From Annulohypoxylon bovei var. microspora (taxonomy: Eukaryota > Ascomycota > Sordariomycetes > Xylariales > Hypoxylaceae), in the NCBI GenBank assembly GCA_022836615.1, contig MU405258.1, positions 62,001-126,000 on the forward strand: DNA of 64,000 bases. Reading direction: 5' to 3'. The translations under genes were made by a program, and so were the position numbers. The notes beneath the pieces are model-generated. The model was not told the origin of the DNA, did no database searches, and saw only the letters and a list, made by a program, of their open reading frames with translations. How positions within the stretch are numbered: the stretch's first letter is position 1; the number at the start of each line of letters is the position of its first letter. Shown one piece after another: positions 11,826 to 23,974 of the stretch.

Positions 11826-14472
11826 ATGAAAGGCCTAACTATGCGACTGCAGACGCCCTAACTTCCATGGCTCTGTACTGAATGTGGAACGCTAGTTCCA
11901 GAAGTCAACGAGCTCGAAGAATCTATTGTGCATAAAGAAAATAGTGGGCGGATAGTTTTGAGATCGTCTTTAAACCTTTCTTGGCCGAAAAGTGTACAAT
12001 ACATTGAGGACGATGTAATAGCCAAATTGATCATTGAAGAACTAGAGAAGGATGAGTTTACTCCGAATTCAGAGGACCAAGAACAAATAAAGTGCGATGA
12101 TTCCAATTTCTCGCCCAAGACGAAGCCTTTACAGAACCAATACTATCAATATGAGCCCCTAAGTCCGACTCCGTCTAAGGACCCAAGAAAGGGCCCATTA
12201 GTTAGAATACTCCGGTTGTCTCATGGGAATCCTCGAGATCCGTTACATGGTACATTGATAACGATATCACTCAAACTTGCTCCGAATTATGAGGCAGTAT
12301 CATATACGTGGGCAGATGAGACAGGTGATAGGTCAAGACGAAGGCCCCTGTATATCGGGCATTTGTGGCACAGACTTCCTATTACGAAAAACTGCGAGGC
12401 AGCGCTTCGACGGTTCCGCCAACTTGACCATGAAAGGGATCTATGGGTCGATTCGATTTGTATTAACCAAGAAGACCTCGATGAGAGACATCAGCAAGTG
12501 GAATTGATACCTACAATCTATTCAATAGCAAACCGTGTCCCAGTCTATCTAGGAGAAGGTTCGCAAAGTACGAGCGATGCAATGTTCGTTCTAGGCTTGT
12601 CCGGAGAGTCAGCCGAGCCATATTGGCATGATCATCGATACATTAAAGCTCTGAGAGAACTGTTTGACCTTTCCTACTTTTCTCGCATTTGGATTATCCA
12701 GGAGTTAGCTCTTGCTAAAGAGGTTCATCTCTACCATGGATATGATCGACAGTCAGTTTGCCTATACAATACTCGAGATAGAGTCCAACAGATATTCAAG
12801 GCTACCGCCACCGAAGATTTCATGCCACTTTGGCTGCAACACTACGACAAGAGATCGAGTTCTTCTCGCGACATAGGAAATTTAATTTTCGATGGTATTT
12901 CCAGCGACTCATCTCTACCAGAAGATAAAATATTCGCATTCTTTGGCATGATATGCGACGCGAATATAGAAGGATTAGTTGCGGACTACAATCTGGCAGT
13001 GGAACAGGTCTACACTGGTATCGCCGCCTATTTAATCTCTTATGGTCATTTGTCAAGCATCCTAGAGCGATCAACTTGCGGGAACTCGACGAGTAAGAAA
13101 TCTGATAACCGCTGCCTTAACCTCCCTTCGTGGGTTCCTGATTTTCGTCAAGTGACTCTAAGGAGTAATCTTGACTCTGTACTTCGACCTATCTATACTC
13201 TCTAGGGTTCGTCTAAATCTAAAGCACAACCATATCTTGTAGGAGTCCTCCAAAAGACTGGATCATTGGTTCTCTGTGGCCATTTAATGCATATCCTTTC
13301 GAAAGAATCAAAACAAAATTACTGTTATAAAGATCCCAATCTTGGCATTTCTATCACGGCTGTATTCCAGGAGTCGTTCGATTGGGTCACGGATATTGTC
13401 CTGGTATTAAGCCCTGAAGATTACGAATTACCTTCACTACATCTTCGAAAAGCCAAGACCCATCATAACATCTACACGTACGTTGGGCTATGTAGGGTCG
13501 ATGTCAAGATCCGATCTGGGGAAGTTTTGTCCACAGCAGCAGGTTTATCCAGTAGATTTGCCTACAAGCTCAATAAAGACAAGATAAGGCTTTTTTCAGT
13601 TGACAGGCCCTTATTAAATGACTTCTTTCATATAGACCAGCATATATTTACTTATCTTTGGACTATTTATGGATTCTTAGGAGGGAATGTTCATTTATAC
13701 AAGAGATTCGCTCCCCCTCCTTCTCCTTATCCTCGGACAAGCGAGGACCCATGGCGATATCATCAGGAGCTGGTTAGAGGCCCCCTAGGAGATCGTAATT
13801 GGCACGGTTGGGATATCCAGGCTCAATTCTCATGGTTTTGCGAATTTTATGATTTCTGGATGTCAAAAGAAAATCGAAAAGTTATCATCAGCATTGCTAC
13901 AATCCTTCGAGGAGGTATGAAGAGCATACGACCCAACTACGATGATCTATGGAATGAATGGCACCGGGATTACGACATAGCCAGGTCTGCTGCCAGGGAC
14001 CTCATCGAAGCAGGTATCATACTCACAACCTCTGACCAGCCTACAATAGATCTCCAAGAGAAAATTCAACAGTGGCAAAGATCAACATTAAACTTGATAG
14101 GTGGACTCAGCTGGTCCCAAGACTTCAAGTATCCGCCCATAAATGTATTTGCAGCGCTGTTCAGTCATGACCAGGTCGTAGGAGATGTCTATATGCTCTC
14201 GGGACCGGATGATGTTCGAAAGCTATTCAGCGAAATGAATTCAAGCATTGGAATAGGTACGGACACGGATTGAAGCCATTCGCAAGAAGTACCTCGATGG
14301 GGGATTAAGCAACCTCTACGCAAAAGAACACACCGCTTATATCAGAGATACGGTACCGTGTTTGATTGGAGAGTGGTCTTCTTTCATAAACTTGGTATCC
14401 TTGGTCCCCAAGGAAGAAACAGTGACAGATGAAGTAAGAACCGCGTTTCAACACTACCTATTTGTCATCTAA
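11826..14472 (+). pseudogene. HET-domain (heterokaryon incompatibility) gene, disrupted
   Basis: HET proteins control non-self recognition and incompatibility cell death in filamentous ascomycetes. The HET core is clear at 12280-12760: YEAVSYTWAD, DLWVDSICINQED, IYSIANRVPVYLGE and FSRIWIIQELALA. One reading frame runs from the ATG at 11826 to 14270 but contains TAA at 11859 and TAG at 13203. Each is one C-to-T change from a Gln codon in CpA context, the RIP signature. A TGA at 14271 follows an apparent 1-nt insertion, after which coding-like sequence continues in the next frame to the TAA at 14470. Alternatively, an intron of about 80 nt (GTAATC near 13163 to GTAG at 13242) could remove the TAG. 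The nearby RIP-damaged transposon at 14866 offers a source of spreading mutation. Domain identity is strong; pseudogene status is moderate. Confidence 0.75.
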
Positions 14473-14553
14473 TGTTGAGAATATGCTTCCGTCGCCGTTA
14501 AATGATTTGTCACCTAACGTTGATAATGAGTCTTCGTCGCCGTTACATCAGGG
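14464..14553 (+). repeat. Imperfect 45-bp tandem duplication
   Basis: Two adjacent 45-nt copies (14464-14508 and 14509-14553) share GTCA, CTAA, GTTGA and CGTCGCCGTTA. They differ mainly by C/T and A/G transitions. They sit right after the HET coding remnant. Because 45 is a multiple of 3 they may once have been coding. Confidence 0.6.
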
Positions 14554-14857
14554 AATGGATGATACCTTTCTATTTAAAACAGAAAGGGAGACAATCTTCA
14601 TTATTTGATTAGATTGCAAGTTGACTGTCTTTATTTACCTCTCACCAACTTTTATTTTATTTTAATTTTTTGAAATAATTGACACCAATCAATGGTTTCC
14701 TCCTTTCCCCCCTTTTCACTAAAGGAAGAAAAAGGAAGGGGGTGGGCGGGAGATAATTCATATGAAAATAAAGTCATTGGAAGTTTGGAACACACTTATT
14801 TAAGTACCTAGGTACCTACTATTTAACAATTTTCTAACGGTATTATTTTCCTTGTAT

Positions 14858-14865
14858 TCTTAAAC
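14858..14865 (+). repeat. Left 8-bp target-site duplication (TCTTAAAC)
   Basis: TCTTAAAC lies directly before the CAGGG end of the AT-rich element and is repeated directly after its other end at 18207-18214. Eight-bp duplications are characteristic of hAT transposons. Confidence 0.75.
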
Positions 14866-14887
14866 CAGGGCTTCCATTAAGTTAAAT
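14866..14887 (+). repeat. Left terminal inverted repeat of the hAT-type element
   Basis: Begins CAGGGCTTCC and matches the reverse complement of 18185-18206 at 18 of 22 positions. All mismatches are transitions. Confidence 0.75.
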
Positions 14888-17800
14888 GGTTATTTGCTTT
14901 AATTAATTGTTTAATTTAATTGTTTAAATTAAATTAAATTTCTTACGATATTAATAAATTAAAATAAACTTTTTAATTTATTTAAATAAATATTTATATT
15001 ATAAGGTTTATAAAAACTTATATATATATTTATTTTAACTTTAATTTAATAATTTTACCACTTTTTTAACTTTGGATTTCTTAGCTTTTACCTTTTTAAT
15101 ATACGAAATAATAAAGCCGTATAAATTATATAATAATTTAAATAATTAAATAATTATATTATTAACGTTAATAAATAAATTAAATTAAATATTACGAACT
15201 TAATTATTAAGTTAAACGGTTAACGAATTACTTAATTATTTAATTTATATATTTATTTTTTTTAAATTTCTTTTTATAATTAACTTTAATATTATTTAAT
15301 TTATTATTTATTTGCCATGTTTTTTAATGTTTTTAATTATATTATATACTTTTAAAAGTTAACGAAATTTATAATAATTTGCAAATAAATTATTAAGCTT
15401 ATTTTTTTTATTTTTAATAACGTAATTTAACGAAATTTCCTTTGGTTTAAAGTTTAAAATAAAGATTATATTATTAATTAATGGTTAAATATTTAAACGG
15501 ATTTATTTATATTTAAATTTAATAATTATATTCATTTTATTAATAAGTATTAAAATAATAACAAATAAATTAAAGAAAAAAAAATAAAATATAAATATAT
15601 AACTTATGTAATAAATAAAGTTAAATTAAAAAATATAATGGTAAAGTTATTAATTTAATAATAATTTATATTATAAAGGTAATAAAAGGATTTTATAAAA
15701 AAACTTTAAAAAATTTTATGTAATTATTTAATTTAATATTTAAATAAATATAAATATACATTAATAAAAAAATTTTTATTAAAGTTATTACCGTTAATTA
15801 TAAATGTTTATTAATTAAATTATTTATTATTTATAATATATTTAATTACGTTTTTATTAAAAAATAATTTAAATAATTTTTAATTTTTTATAATAAAAAT
15901 TTAATAAATAATTATTTATTTAATTTAATTATTATAATATATAATTAAATATATAAAGTTTTTATAAATATATATAAAGGTATTTAAGAATAATTTTTTA
16001 ATTAAATAAAATTAAAAATACACTTTTTTTTCGATATATAAACTTTATTTAACGTTAAAGGTATTATTATTATTATTGTTTATTTTATTAATAATAAATT
16101 TAAGTTTAAAAATTATTTTATAAATTTTCGATAAATTATTAAAATATATAATACCGAAAATATATTATATTATTTAATTAATATTATTAACGAATATAAA
16201 ATTTAAAATAAGTTAAGTTTTTTCATTTTAAATAATTATAATAATATGTTTTTTCATTTTTTATTAAATATAATCATTAATTTTCATGTTAATAATAAAC
16301 GATAAAACGTTATAATTATTTATTTAATATTATTATTATATTAATTACCCCATTATTAAACGATTAATTAAAACACATTATATATATTATATTAATTATA
16401 TTATAAATATAATAATAAGTTAATTTATATATATAAAACGTTAAAATAAAAATAATAATTAAATTATTATAATTAATGTTATTAAAAAAGTTTATAATTT
16501 TAACATTTATATTAAATGGACCTTTTAATAATAAATAACCTTTTATATTAAGGTTAAAAAAGTTAATATAATAAAATATTAACTTGTAATTAATAAAAAT
16601 ATTAATGAATTTATTAATAAATTTAATGAATTAAACGATGAAAAAAAGTTAATTAAATTGAATTTAAGTCCCACGATACTTAAGTTTTTAAAGTTTATAT
16701 AAAATTTAAAAAAAAAATTATTAAAATAACATAAAAAGCTTATAATTATTATTAAAAATAATATATAATAAAATAATATTTTAATTAATATAATTAATAA
16801 CATTTTATTATTAAAGGATATTATTAATAAATTTATAAATATGTTTTAAAAAAAATTAAATTATAATAATTAAATCGAATTAAAATATAATATATTTAAA
16901 TAAAATTAACGTTGTTTCGAAAAAATTCAAAAAATATTAAAATTATTTAAAGAAATAACTTTATTTTATAAAAGTAATAAAATTAATTTACCAAATATAA
17001 TAATTGTTTTAAAGAAATTAAAAAATTATTTTTATATATATTTTATAAAATATAATTTAATAAATAAAAAATTTAATATTAATTATTTTTTATTAATTAT
17101 TTTTATTATTATTAATTTGGTATTTAAATTAATTTTAAAGAATATTTTAAAGCATTTTCTTAAACTTTATTATACTTTTTTTAAACCTTTAATTAATGCT
17201 TTAAATAAAAAATCCAATTAATAATTTAAAATGAAAAAGTTTAATATTATTTTAATATTTATAAAAGAAAAAAATAATATATTAAATAAAAGGTTAATAA
17301 TAAAGAATTAAATAAAAAAAAATGAATTAAATTAAAAAAGGTATAATATATATATATTTAAGCTTTTAAAAATATTATAATTTATTAAATAATTTACTTA
17401 TTTATTAAATTATTATTATTTTATATTTTAATTAATGTTTAATAAAGTTAAGAAAATAAAATTATTAATTAATTATAAAAGTTAAATATATAATTATTAA
17501 ATATTAAATAAATAATTATAAAGGTTTAAATAAATTTAAAAACTTTTTAAACGATATTATTATAATAAGTTTAAAAAAAGTTTTTAAATAATATATAAGT
17601 TTAAAAAAAAGGTAATAATGTTAATAAAAAGTAATATTATCATTTATAAGCATAATATATAATGGTTATTATAATATTTTTATTAATAAATTTTAATAAT
17701 ATTTAAATATATTTAATATTAATTTTATATTAAGTAATAAGCTTTTTTAATGGTAATAATTTAAATAAAACGAATTTTTAAAGTTTTATTAATTTATTTT

Positions 17801-18031
17801 TAATATTTTATTTATTTTAATTATATTAATTAAATATAAAAAGGTTTTTAATTAAATTAAATTAATTATAATATTATAATAATAATTAATAAAAATATAA
17901 TTATTTAAAATAATTTAATATTTTAAGCATTAATTTTTTAACGACATTAATAAATTATAAAAGTTAACGAAATAAATAAAAATTACAAGGAAAATATCGA
18001 AAAATAATAACATAATTAACGATTAAAAAGC

Positions 18032-18051
18032 GGGGGTGGGGGCGGGGGCGG
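18032..18051 (+). repeat. G-rich tract (potential G-quadruplex) inside the AT-rich element
   Basis: G5-T-G5-C-G5-C-G2 in otherwise nearly GC-free sequence, 155 bp from the right end of the hAT-type element. Three G5 runs and a G2 run could form a G-quadruplex. Confidence 0.6.
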
Positions 18052-18184
18052 TAAATTAAAAGTAATTTTCCTTAATTTTATTAATTATTTATTAAATTAA
18101 ATTTAAAATATCGTTAAATAAATTGGTTTTTATTTTATTTAATTTAATTTAATTTAAAGTAAATAATAACCTTGGATTTCGTTT

Positions 18185-18206
18185 GTTTAACTTGGTGGAA
18201 GCCTTG
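18185..18206 (-). repeat. Right terminal inverted repeat of the hAT-type element
   Basis: Reads inward on the minus strand as CAAGGCTTCC and is the less mutated partner of 14866-14887. It keeps ACC where the left end has ATT. Confidence 0.75.
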
Positions 18207-18214
18207 TCTTAAAC
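18207..18214 (+). repeat. Right 8-bp target-site duplication (TCTTAAAC)
   Basis: Direct copy of 14858-14865, immediately outside the right inverted end. Confidence 0.75.
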
Positions 18215-19577
18215 GTTAAACGCTTCTTATGAAAATGCATTTCTAAATAAGCTAATGAAGCCACATTTGTATTTGATATTTCCTCCTTTTGATTTTAGCC
18301 TTTGCTAAATTGACCCCTGAGTCACAGATTATCCCCGCTATTTAGAGTTAACTCCGATACTGGGTGAACATCGAGCGAGCGGTGAAGGAACTTCCCGGAT
18401 TTCGTCAACATTAGCCTATAGATAAAGTTGCGAGATAGGAATTACTGCGAAAGAGAAAAAAAATGTACGTCTAGCATTCAAGGCTTGATAACTCTTTCCT
18501 TCTTGTCCACCTACCTACCTACCCTCTCCGTCCCCTCGAGTCTTCAGATACCATTGAAAAAATATCTTGCCTCAGATGGCAACAGTCAACTCGAGTGTTG
18601 CTCGGACCAGAAATCTTAATACTATCATCTCGACAACTTGTGGCAGCAGAGGCCAGGTCGGTCGCCACCAGCATCATGGCTTCCACATCGCGACAGGTAA
18701 ATAAGATTCCTTACTAATCGCTCTTTCCTAAATATCTACCGAAAATAAGAAGAAGAAAAAAAGTCAAGCATCGGGAGCTCCCCACATTATTAAAGCTTAC
18801 TACCCTAATTATTCTCTGATTGCTTCTGATTACGTACGTAACGGTACTATGGGGTGTTTATGATATCGCCCGATGTTCGGCTCTCTTCCTAGTGGATAGC
18901 GGATGCACCCCTTTTTCCAATTCTTCCAATAACATCTTGAACCGTCGATACCTTTTACTGCAAGACAGTGGTATGATGTACAACGTCCCACACTTTTAAG
19001 GCGAACCAACGACGCACGCGATCAGGCGGTAAAAGATTTGGGGATCATATTCCTCAGCAGTTAAGGTACTTGATCGATCACCCGGATGAGAGACAAGTAC
19101 ATAGTGCACGAGTTTGAATCTGATCTGCGTGGGTTTCCTAAACTCAATGGGTGTACATGCACAAAATTTCCAAGTTCCAAGATTCAACATTATATCCAAG
19201 AACCTGAAGCTACCTAGGGCTTAATATTCTATTCGCCTTCTATTCGCCCTGTCTTTCTCACCGTTTGTCTAGCCGTTTAACCCCTGGTTGAAATTCCCTC
19301 ATCATTCCAATCATTTTATGGATTAAAACTCCCCTTGCCACTTTTTTTTCTCGGGTTTTCCCATTTAGTCTTTCTTTCCATCTGATAATTGTTAAACCAT
19401 TACTTAAACGTTTTCTTAGCAGCATCGGTAGCATCGGTACCAAACTTAGCACGAGTACTAGCAGGAAAACGAACAGTCGCAATACCTACCCCGCTACCGT
19501 CATTTTCAGGGTCTTTTACCCCGCCATCTCTAAGCCCGCTACACCCTCCGAAAAGGCTTTTTCACCATCAAGCAGCG
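18215..19577. other. Intergenic and probable 5' region of the aminotransferase gene
   Basis: No separate gene is supported. The aminotransferase reading frame is open back to 19389 without an ATG. A possible acceptor (TTTTCTTAG at 19410-19418) suggests an upstream exon. A short ATG exon with a good GTAAAT donor at 18677-18697 is present, but it joins out of frame to that acceptor. Confidence 0.5.
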
Positions 19578-21073
19578 ATGGCGAGACTTAACCTTGGGAA
19601 TATTAACCCGCATGTCGTCACTGCTAAGTACGCCGTCCGTGGTGAACTCGCTGTCAAATCCGAGGAATACCGCGCTAGGCTTAAGAAAGGAGATAAGAGT
19701 CTGCCATTCGACGAGGTCATTAGCGCCAACATCGGCAACCCGCAACAACTTGACCAGAAGCCGATTACCTACTTCCGTCAGGTTTTGAGTTTACTTGAGA
19801 ACCCGAAACTACTGGAGCATGAGGATATCCTACTCAACTCCCTAGATTACAAGACGGATGTGCTAGAGCGAGCAAAATGGCTCTTGGACCACGCAGGTAG
19901 CGTTGGAGCATATAGCGCCAGCGCAGGTGTTCCCGTCATTAAAGAGAGCGTCGCTAAATTCCTTGAGAGTATGTTATAAGCCGACCATACAATAGTTCAT
20001 TAAATTAACTTGAATTACTAGAACGAGATGGCTTTCCTGCCGATCCAGCACATATCTACCTCTCAGGTGGCGCCTCTTCCGGCGTCAACACCCTCTTGCA
20101 CATCATCTGCGCATCTCCTTCCACTGGCGTGCTTGTACCGATCCCCCAGTATCCGCTCTATACCGCCTCGCTCGCCCTCTTAAACTCTACATGCGTACCT
20201 TACTACCTCGACGAGCCAGCTCACTGGGGCACCTCGATCGCCACTATCAAGGAATCACACAACAAAGCCAAGGGTGACGGCATCGACACGCGTGCTATCG
20301 TCATAATCAACCCCGGAAATCCCACAGGTGCCTCGCTGTCCGAGGAGGATATCCGTCATGTTCTAGAGTTCGCCGCTGAAGAGCGGCTCGTGGTTATAGC
20401 AGACGAAGTGTACCAGACCAACGTCTTCATCGGCAAGTTCCACAGCTTCAGACAGGTTCTCCTCACTCTGCAGAAAGAGCACCCGGGTAAATACGACAAC
20501 GTCGAACTTGCATCCCTGCACTCTATTTCCAAGGGCATGGTAGGCGAGTGTGGTCACCGCGGCGGTTATTTCGATCTCATCGGCTTCAAGCCTGAGGTCG
20601 AGGAGCAGATCTACAAATTCGTCTCTATCACACTATGCGCTCCCGTTATTGGACAATGCCTCGTTGAGCTTATGGTCAACCCACCCAAGCCTGGTGAGCC
20701 GTCCTACGAGCTTTATGACAAGGAATACAACACCATCTACAACAATCTCAAGACGCGTGCATATGCACTCTACGAGACCTTCAAGGAGATGGAGGGCGTT
20801 GAGTGCGGCGAGCCCCAAGGTAGCATGTACCTCTTCCCTACTATCCGCGTACCCCCCAAGGCTATCGAGGCCGCCAAGAAGGAAAACCGTACCCCCGATG
20901 AGTTCTACTGCATGCGCCTGCTCGAGGCTACTGGTGTGTGCGTCGTCCCTGGAAGCGGCTTCGGCCAGGTCGAGGGAACCCTGCATCTCCGAACTACGTT
21001 CCTGGCTCCTGGCACAGAGTGGATTGGTAGCATTAAGAAGTTCCACAAGGAGTTTATGGATACGTACAAATAG
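19578..21073 (+). CDS. ALT1: Alanine aminotransferase (glutamate-pyruvate transaminase)
   Basis: PLP enzyme exchanging amino groups between alanine and 2-oxoglutarate. Exons are 19578-19968 and 20022-21073, giving 480 aa. The 53-nt intron has GTATGT and CTAG ends and joins KFLE to RDGFPAD. The fold-type I landmarks are INPGNPTGASL, IADEVYQTNVF and the PLP lysine in SISKGMVGECGHRGGYF. The N-terminus NINPHVVTAKYAVRGEL is typical of eukaryotic ALT. The frame stays open for 63 codons upstream (19389-19577) with a basic, Ser/Pro-rich composition (KRLFHHQAA just before the Met). A longer mitochondrial form made from an upstream exon is therefore possible. It is convergent with RPN7. Confidence 0.93.
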
Positions 21074-21664
21074 AAAGAAATATCCGCAGGGAAAAACAAG
21101 CTTGGGGCGTCGTGTGTACGAGGGGCATTTAGGCCAACGAGAAAGGGCTGGCTACAGGGTTAGATTCGGATGGTAGTTTTGTTCGAGGTACGCCTCCGAT
21201 GGCTGTATTAAAAGAGCCGAAACGAGTAAGCCCTCAGATACCCTAGGGACCTACAAAACTGGGGTCGGTTTGCACGTTCGGGGCTTCAAGTGATTGCTTT
21301 TGTAAAGGGACTTCGTAGGATGGGATGGGATGGGATAAGGACTTGGGCTAGGACTCAACACCTACTCTCCACTAATCCATATGCATCACCAAGAAATAAA
21401 CCCCCTAAAAATCAGTTTACGATAAAATGAAAATCACATCCCAAACCTCTCAACTATGATCCAAAAACGTCAAGCAGCTTTCAGCTCGTCTAAGTTAGGC
21501 TGGTATTTATTGGTACATTAGTTTTTCTATTGCACAGACTTCGCAATGCTGTCTCTCACGTCCCGGACGCCCGTCCACGTCCCATCCATCCACTGCCGAC
21601 TTTTATTACTATTCCTAGTAGATAAGACGCCTGGACACCCGGAGTAATCCCCCCATTTCCCCGC
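21074..21664. other. Convergent 3' intergenic region
   Basis: 590 bp between the 3' ends of the aminotransferase and RPN7 genes. It carries a short GGATGGGATGGGAT repeat near 21319-21337 and no gene. Confidence 0.6.
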
Positions 21665-23365
21665 CTACGCCCTCTCGCTACCCCGAAGCCGCACGGCCTG
21701 CCCGTACTTCTGCAGCTTGGTGATGAGCTGGTCGCCCTGCTTGACGACGTCCTGGTACTGCTTGTTCTTGTCGTCCGGGCGGTTCGTCTCGATCACGCCC
21801 TTGCCGGTGACGCGGTCGATGGTGCAGGGGATGCGGCCGCCGGCGATGAACTTCGCTAGATCGCTATTTTTGAAGGTATTAGTATTGTTTATTATTATCA
21901 CGTAGCGACGAAGCATAATGCATATTTATGTTCGTAGAAAGGGTTGTGTAATAAGGGGGAATGGGAAGTAGACGAGCAAACATACCGATCTAGGAAATCT
22001 ACCGTGACGCCAAAATCGTTAGCCATGCTCTCAAGCCCAACGACGCGGTAGCTCTGTAGAAGCTGCTGGTAGGCGCGGAGGCGCATCTCACGGATGAACC
22101 AGCCCTTGTGCTCGCCCAAGTAACGGTCCTGGGTCAGGAATTGCTCCTCGACAAGAGCGAGGGCCTGGAAGAAGAGCTTGTAGTGGCCATTGTACAGGCT
22201 GTTGACGAGCTGGGCCAGGGGCGAGAAGTCCACGGCCATCTCGGCGTCGGGCTGCTCGGTGCCGGTCCCTAGGGTCGTCAGGTTCACGACGGCCGTGGCC
22301 TTGTGAGACGCTGTAGGCGTGGCCGTGTCCTTAGTAGTGGCATCGCGCATCTCGGCGTCGTCGACTCCCGGGCCGGCAGATATGGCGCCGGTCAGGGCGA
22401 GCAGCTTGTCTTCGCCGTCGGCGCCGAGAATAGCCTTGATCTCGGGGGCGTCGACGACCTTGCTCTTGAAGTCCACCCGCTTAAGGGAGACCGAGCCGGC
22501 GAGGACGGAGTAGACGACCAGGCTCGAGTAGGTGCACAACTCGTAGCTGGTGAAAGTCGACAGGGAGTCGAGGAGCAGGGGCGCAGCGAGGTTATACGAC
22601 CGCACGGTAAGCAGGTGTAGACCCTCGTAGGCCTTTAGTCGGTTGCGGCGGTCCCAGTCGCCGCCGCTGTCGACGAGCGCCTTGGCGCGCGCGACGTGCT
22701 TCTTGACTAGGGCTTTGTCGCCGTAGAAGAGCCCCATGCGGATTATGGCGAGCACCAGGTCGATCTTGGTACCTAAGATACCCGTCTTCTCAAAGACGTC
22801 CTCGTAGGTTGCTATCGCCTTGTCCTATTGCGCGAAGAAGCTGTTAGCCACGGCCATACGACGAATCGTGTACCTAGAAAAGAGGGCGTAGAGTTGTAAA
22901 ATATCGATATACCTTGTCCCCGATCTTAGCAAAGAAATCGGCACGCTTTCCCTTCGCGGCCATGATTTCTGTTTCGCCAGCCTGCTCCACAGCGTCATCC
23001 TCCTCCTTCTGGAACTCCTCCAGCTCCTTGTCGTTCTCTGCCTTTAACTTATTGTAGACCTCCTCGTCCCAGGGTAAGGTGGCGCCGGCGGTTCTGCTGG
23101 CAACCATACCGGCGGTGCTTGGTTTCCGTCCGGTGGGCTTCTGAGTCGCTGCTGATGTGGTCTCACCGACCGTGTTCAGGATACCCTCGGTGGGATGAGC
23201 TAAGTACTTATACAGCGGGGCCATCTTATTCTCATTGATGCCATCTTGTAAGCTCTTCACAGCGGCCTGCTGGGCGGGTCGGGTGGCGTAGGGATTCGTG
23301 ATGGTGAAGACGTGCTGGGCTAATGGTAGAGCGGGCCATTTCGCGTACTGGGGGTCGGAACCCAT
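21665..23365 (-). CDS. RPN7: 26S proteasome regulatory subunit Rpn7 (PCI domain)
   Basis: Structural lid subunit of the 19S regulatory particle, with N-terminal helical repeats and a C-terminal PCI domain. Exons on the minus strand are 23365-22913, 22824-21986 and 21863-21665, giving 496 aa. Landmarks are the N-terminal YAKWPALPLAQHVFTITNP, FFAKIGDKDKAIATYEDVFEKTG across the first junction, DLVLAIIRMGLFYGD and SLYNGHYKLFFQALA. The PCI end is FLDRDLAKFIAGGRIPCTIDRVTG across the second junction. The first intron (88 nt) contains a second good acceptor, TTTTCTAG, but using it would bring in an in-frame stop. A low-complexity insert (AGPGVDDAEMRDATTKD) separates the repeats from the PCI domain. 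The gene is divergent from ABD1. Confidence 0.93.
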
Positions 23366-23974
23366 GATGAATTGGGCGGCAGAAGAATCGACGTGAGCTT
23401 AGATAGAGTACCAGAGGATGTGGTGAGTCGCAGGGTGAGAATAAAACAAGAGAAAAGGTCTAAATGTTGGATACGTCGACGTTGTTGATTGATGAAGCTT
23501 CCTAAAAATATAGTTTGTTAACAGTAAAGTATCACAGCTATGAGTTTATGGTTTTGCCAGCGGTTGCAAGCAGCTGCAGGCGGCCACCAGCGGACGTAAC
23601 TTTCACCAAGGAACTTCATCACTGAGCCAATCATGTAGCCTATGTGGGTCTTTTCGGAGACACAGTGGTACGTACCCAGCTAGGTACAAAGTAGCAAAGA
23701 AAGGTGCGGATTACCCCGGTCCTAATAAGCTCAAAGCCAAGACTTACATACGTTTTTTACACCCTACAACCTCCACATTAGTAACTTCTTCCAGGTACTG
23801 CACCTAACATACCACTTTTCTTCCTCAACCTGTTTTCTCTCTTGGACTTCACGAAGTGATTGCGATTACTGCCAACATTCAATCATTTGTGACCAGGATA
23901 ACATTCAATACCTACCGAATTACGTATTCGAAAAAACCAATAAAGACACAGAAATTCAATCTCCACCGCCCACA
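23366..23974. promoter_or_regulatory. Divergent promoter region of RPN7 and ABD1
   Basis: 608 bp between the two divergent starts. I looked for the proteasome PACE-type box (GGTGGCAAA) and did not see one. No other motif is assigned. Confidence 0.5.

Larger units (their letters stand above)
14866..18206. mobile_element. RIP-degraded hAT-type DNA transposon (3,341 bp)
   Basis: A sharply bounded AT-rich island, almost pure A/T with stops in every frame. It has inverted ends of about 22 nt: the left begins CAGGGCTTCCATTAAG at 14866, and the right, read inward on the minus strand from 18206, begins CAAGGCTTCCACCAAG. The four differences in the 22 nt are all C/T or G/A transitions, as RIP would give. 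An identical 8-bp duplication (TCTTAAAC) flanks both ends. CAGGG ends, 8-bp duplications and a size near 3.3 kb fit the hAT superfamily. No transposase can be read; the short frame at 16579-16803 is AT-rich noise. Confidence 0.75.

Noticed and set aside
13163..13242. Intron explanation for the TAG in the HET gene
   Set aside because: GTAATC to GTAG keeps the frame and cannot be excluded, but the first stop at 11859 and the frameshift at 14271 would still remain, so disruption is preferred.
16579..16803. 74-codon hydrophobic frame in the AT-rich island
   Set aside because: Ile/Phe/Leu/Asn-rich composition is what near-pure A/T sequence gives by chance; it lies inside the RIP-degraded transposon.
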